From the NCBI RefSeq assembly GCF_901709675.1, contig NC_051096.1:1727001-1791000 (forward strand): a stretch of DNA of 64,000 nucleotides. Reading direction: 5' to 3'. The position numbers were made by a program, and so were the translations under genes. Positions within the stretch are counted from its first letter, which is position 1. Every line of letters begins with the position of its first letter. This DNA is from Syngnathus acus (lineage: Eukaryota > Chordata > Actinopteri > Syngnathiformes > Syngnathidae). Below the pieces are notes generated by a model. It searched no databases and was not told where the DNA came from. It saw only the letters and a program-made list of their open reading frames with translations. Positions 62,119 to 64,000 of the stretch are shown here, in pieces.

Positions 62119-62862
62119 CCCCATGAAGTAAGATGGCGGCGCGTGCACACGCTGCGGCCTCTCTCTGTCCCGAACGGTGTTTTGTTTTGTCGTTTAATGT
62201 GGGTTTGTCCGCCAGTTTTGTGTGTTCGTCTCGTCGTACCGGGTTGTGCTTCAAGTGCGGCGGGCTGGTTCTGCTCGACATCGGCGAAAGCGAGTTTTGT
62301 GGCGACCTGAACTTTGAAGCGGGGACATTAAAGGCGCTCGGTCTGCGCCGTCCTGGAGCGTCGCCGGACTCGCCTGCTATTCTTCCCCCGGTTGGGCGTC
62401 CGGGCCTGGCTGGCGGCCACCCCAGCTCGCCCGGCCGTGCCTTCCATTCTTCTGGCGGACGTTCGATCGCTGGACATCAACATGCCTGCTGAGTTCTGCG
62501 GACCGGACAGTGCGTAGCTGCTGTGCGTCTGGAGCGGATGGCGCGCTATCGGGCGGACCGGGCCATTGTACGAGGGGGAACATCGCGTGGAGGTGGACTG
62601 TGCGTCTACATCTGTGAAGAATGGTGCCGGGACTTTGTTGTGAGATGCCAGCACTGCTCGCCACTGGCGAAGTTTGTGATCTCCGGGCTGTTGGGGTCCT
62701 GAACTCTCTCCCCGTTGTTTTACTTGTGTGTTAATCGTGTGCTGTGTCTCGTCACCGTGGGATAGGGGGAACGGTATTTCGGTTTCTTTGTGTGTCCTAG
62801 CATGAAGGAATTGACAATAAAGCTGATTCTGATTCTGATTCTGATTCTGATTCTGATTCTGA
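62119..62862 (+). mobile_element. Internally deleted L2/Rex-like LINE copy
   Basis: Starts with an ATG-containing 5' part (MAARAHAAASLCPERC), then carries an endonuclease piece RGGGLCVYICEEWCRDFVV and CQHCSPLAKFVISG, then skips to the 3' UTR. It ends with a CAATAAAGC signal and a (TGATTC)n tail. Almost all of the reverse transcriptase is missing, so it could move only with help from a full element. Confidence 0.72.
62822..62862. repeat. (TGATTC)n tail
   Basis: About six copies of the hexamer TGATTC at the 3' end of the LINE copy. Confidence 0.9.
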
Positions 62863-63531
62863 TGATTGAGTGTCGCAACGAGGGGTGGCTGTGGCCGGAC
62901 AACAATCCATCGCCACGAAAAAGCACATGTTCCCAACGTTTATTAATGGGGCGGTCATATTTAAAAGTTTTGCCTCGCGAGTTAGCTTGTAAGGTGCGAG
63001 TAGCTCGGCGGCCTATGTTTCTGCGTTCGCCAGTCAATGTGTACACCATGATCGGCAGCTACCAGTGAAACATCCAAATATAGTGGGCAAGTGCTTACAC
63101 AGTCTTTCTTTTACCACTTTTTTATATACCAAACGACCAAAGAATTCCAAGAAGAAATTACAATACATAGATAGATAGTGTTGTATGTTGTTTGAGATGT
63201 CCGTTATTGAGCAAGGAAAACAAAGATGTGGAGTAACAATTGGTCCTTTATTGGCAAGATCTTGGGTTGTTTAATGGCAGCCAGTACACGAGGCACGGCA
63301 GCAGATGAAACAACAGCCCCCATCTCCAGGTCAGAAGGTTTTATACTGTCCGGAAAAGGCCTGACCATTTGGTACCTATGTGTATTGGGAGGTTCTGGGT
63401 GCTGTATCCGTGTTCTGATTGAGCAGTTATGTTTATATAAGATAATAAGATTTGCACACATATGAACATGAAAAAGTATGAGTTTGTCTAACTTAATAAA
63501 ATATGTACACGTTGCTGTTTCACCCACTTCA

Positions 63532-64000
<469 letters not shown>

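Overview
This window is nuclear DNA from a ray-finned fish, most likely a percomorph teleost. The protein-coding genes are intron-rich with GT-AG splicing and include clear vertebrate orthologues. Between them lie CA/TG microsatellites, a tRNA-derived SINE of a type common in teleosts, hAT-type MITEs and L2/Rex-like LINE fragments. Species cannot be fixed from the sequence. Exon boundaries were placed by hand from reading frame, splice sites and remembered family sequences, so single-base errors are possible.

Layout. 0.1-3.4 kb (-): 5' part of col14a1 (FN3-VWA-FN3-FN3), running off the left edge. 3.4-6.7 kb: divergent intergenic region with long CA, TG and GA microsatellites. 6.7-12.2 kb (+): complete enpp2 (autotaxin). 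13.3-21.4 kb (-): a second ENPP gene, membrane-anchored and enpp1-like, tail to tail with enpp2. Two small hAT elements with perfect 8-bp target duplications lie in or beside it. 21.8-22.7 kb: a TA-flanked DNA element, with a second copy at 43.5-44.3 kb. 23.7-32.3 kb (-): carmil1 (LRR capping-protein regulator), with a tandemly duplicated 99-bp exon near its 3' end. 34.1-41.0 kb (-): vps52, head to head with rps18 at 41.6-43.0 kb (+), an arrangement also known in mammals.

45.3-46.1 kb (-): a small unrecognised secreted proline-rich protein. 47.0-49.4 kb: transposon-related debris comprising a THAP-domain exon, a U1 snRNA fragment fused to a SINE, a YqaJ/SWIM-family fragment and a solo LTR with a 5-bp duplication. 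49.7-58.4 kb (-): the standout feature. An 8.4-kb GAY-type triplet array lies in one continuous open frame, spliced in phase to a signal-peptide exon. It predicts a secreted protein of about 2,857 residues made mostly of aspartate. Its first two coding exons match those of the proline-rich gene at 45.3-45.8 kb (43-nt signal exon, phase-1 intron of 76-77 bp, similar first residues), so the two look like paralogues with unrelated tails. Variation along the array is mostly GAC versus GAT, which is synonymous in this frame only. 58.4-64.0 kb: LINE remnants and a TAGA microsatellite.

The genes do not form one pathway. enpp2 makes lysophosphatidic acid and enpp1-type enzymes make pyrophosphate outside the cell; collagen XIV is extracellular matrix; CARMIL1 and VPS52 act on actin and endosome-to-Golgi traffic; RPS18 is ribosomal. 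The poly-aspartate and proline-rich pair is the part I would examine first.
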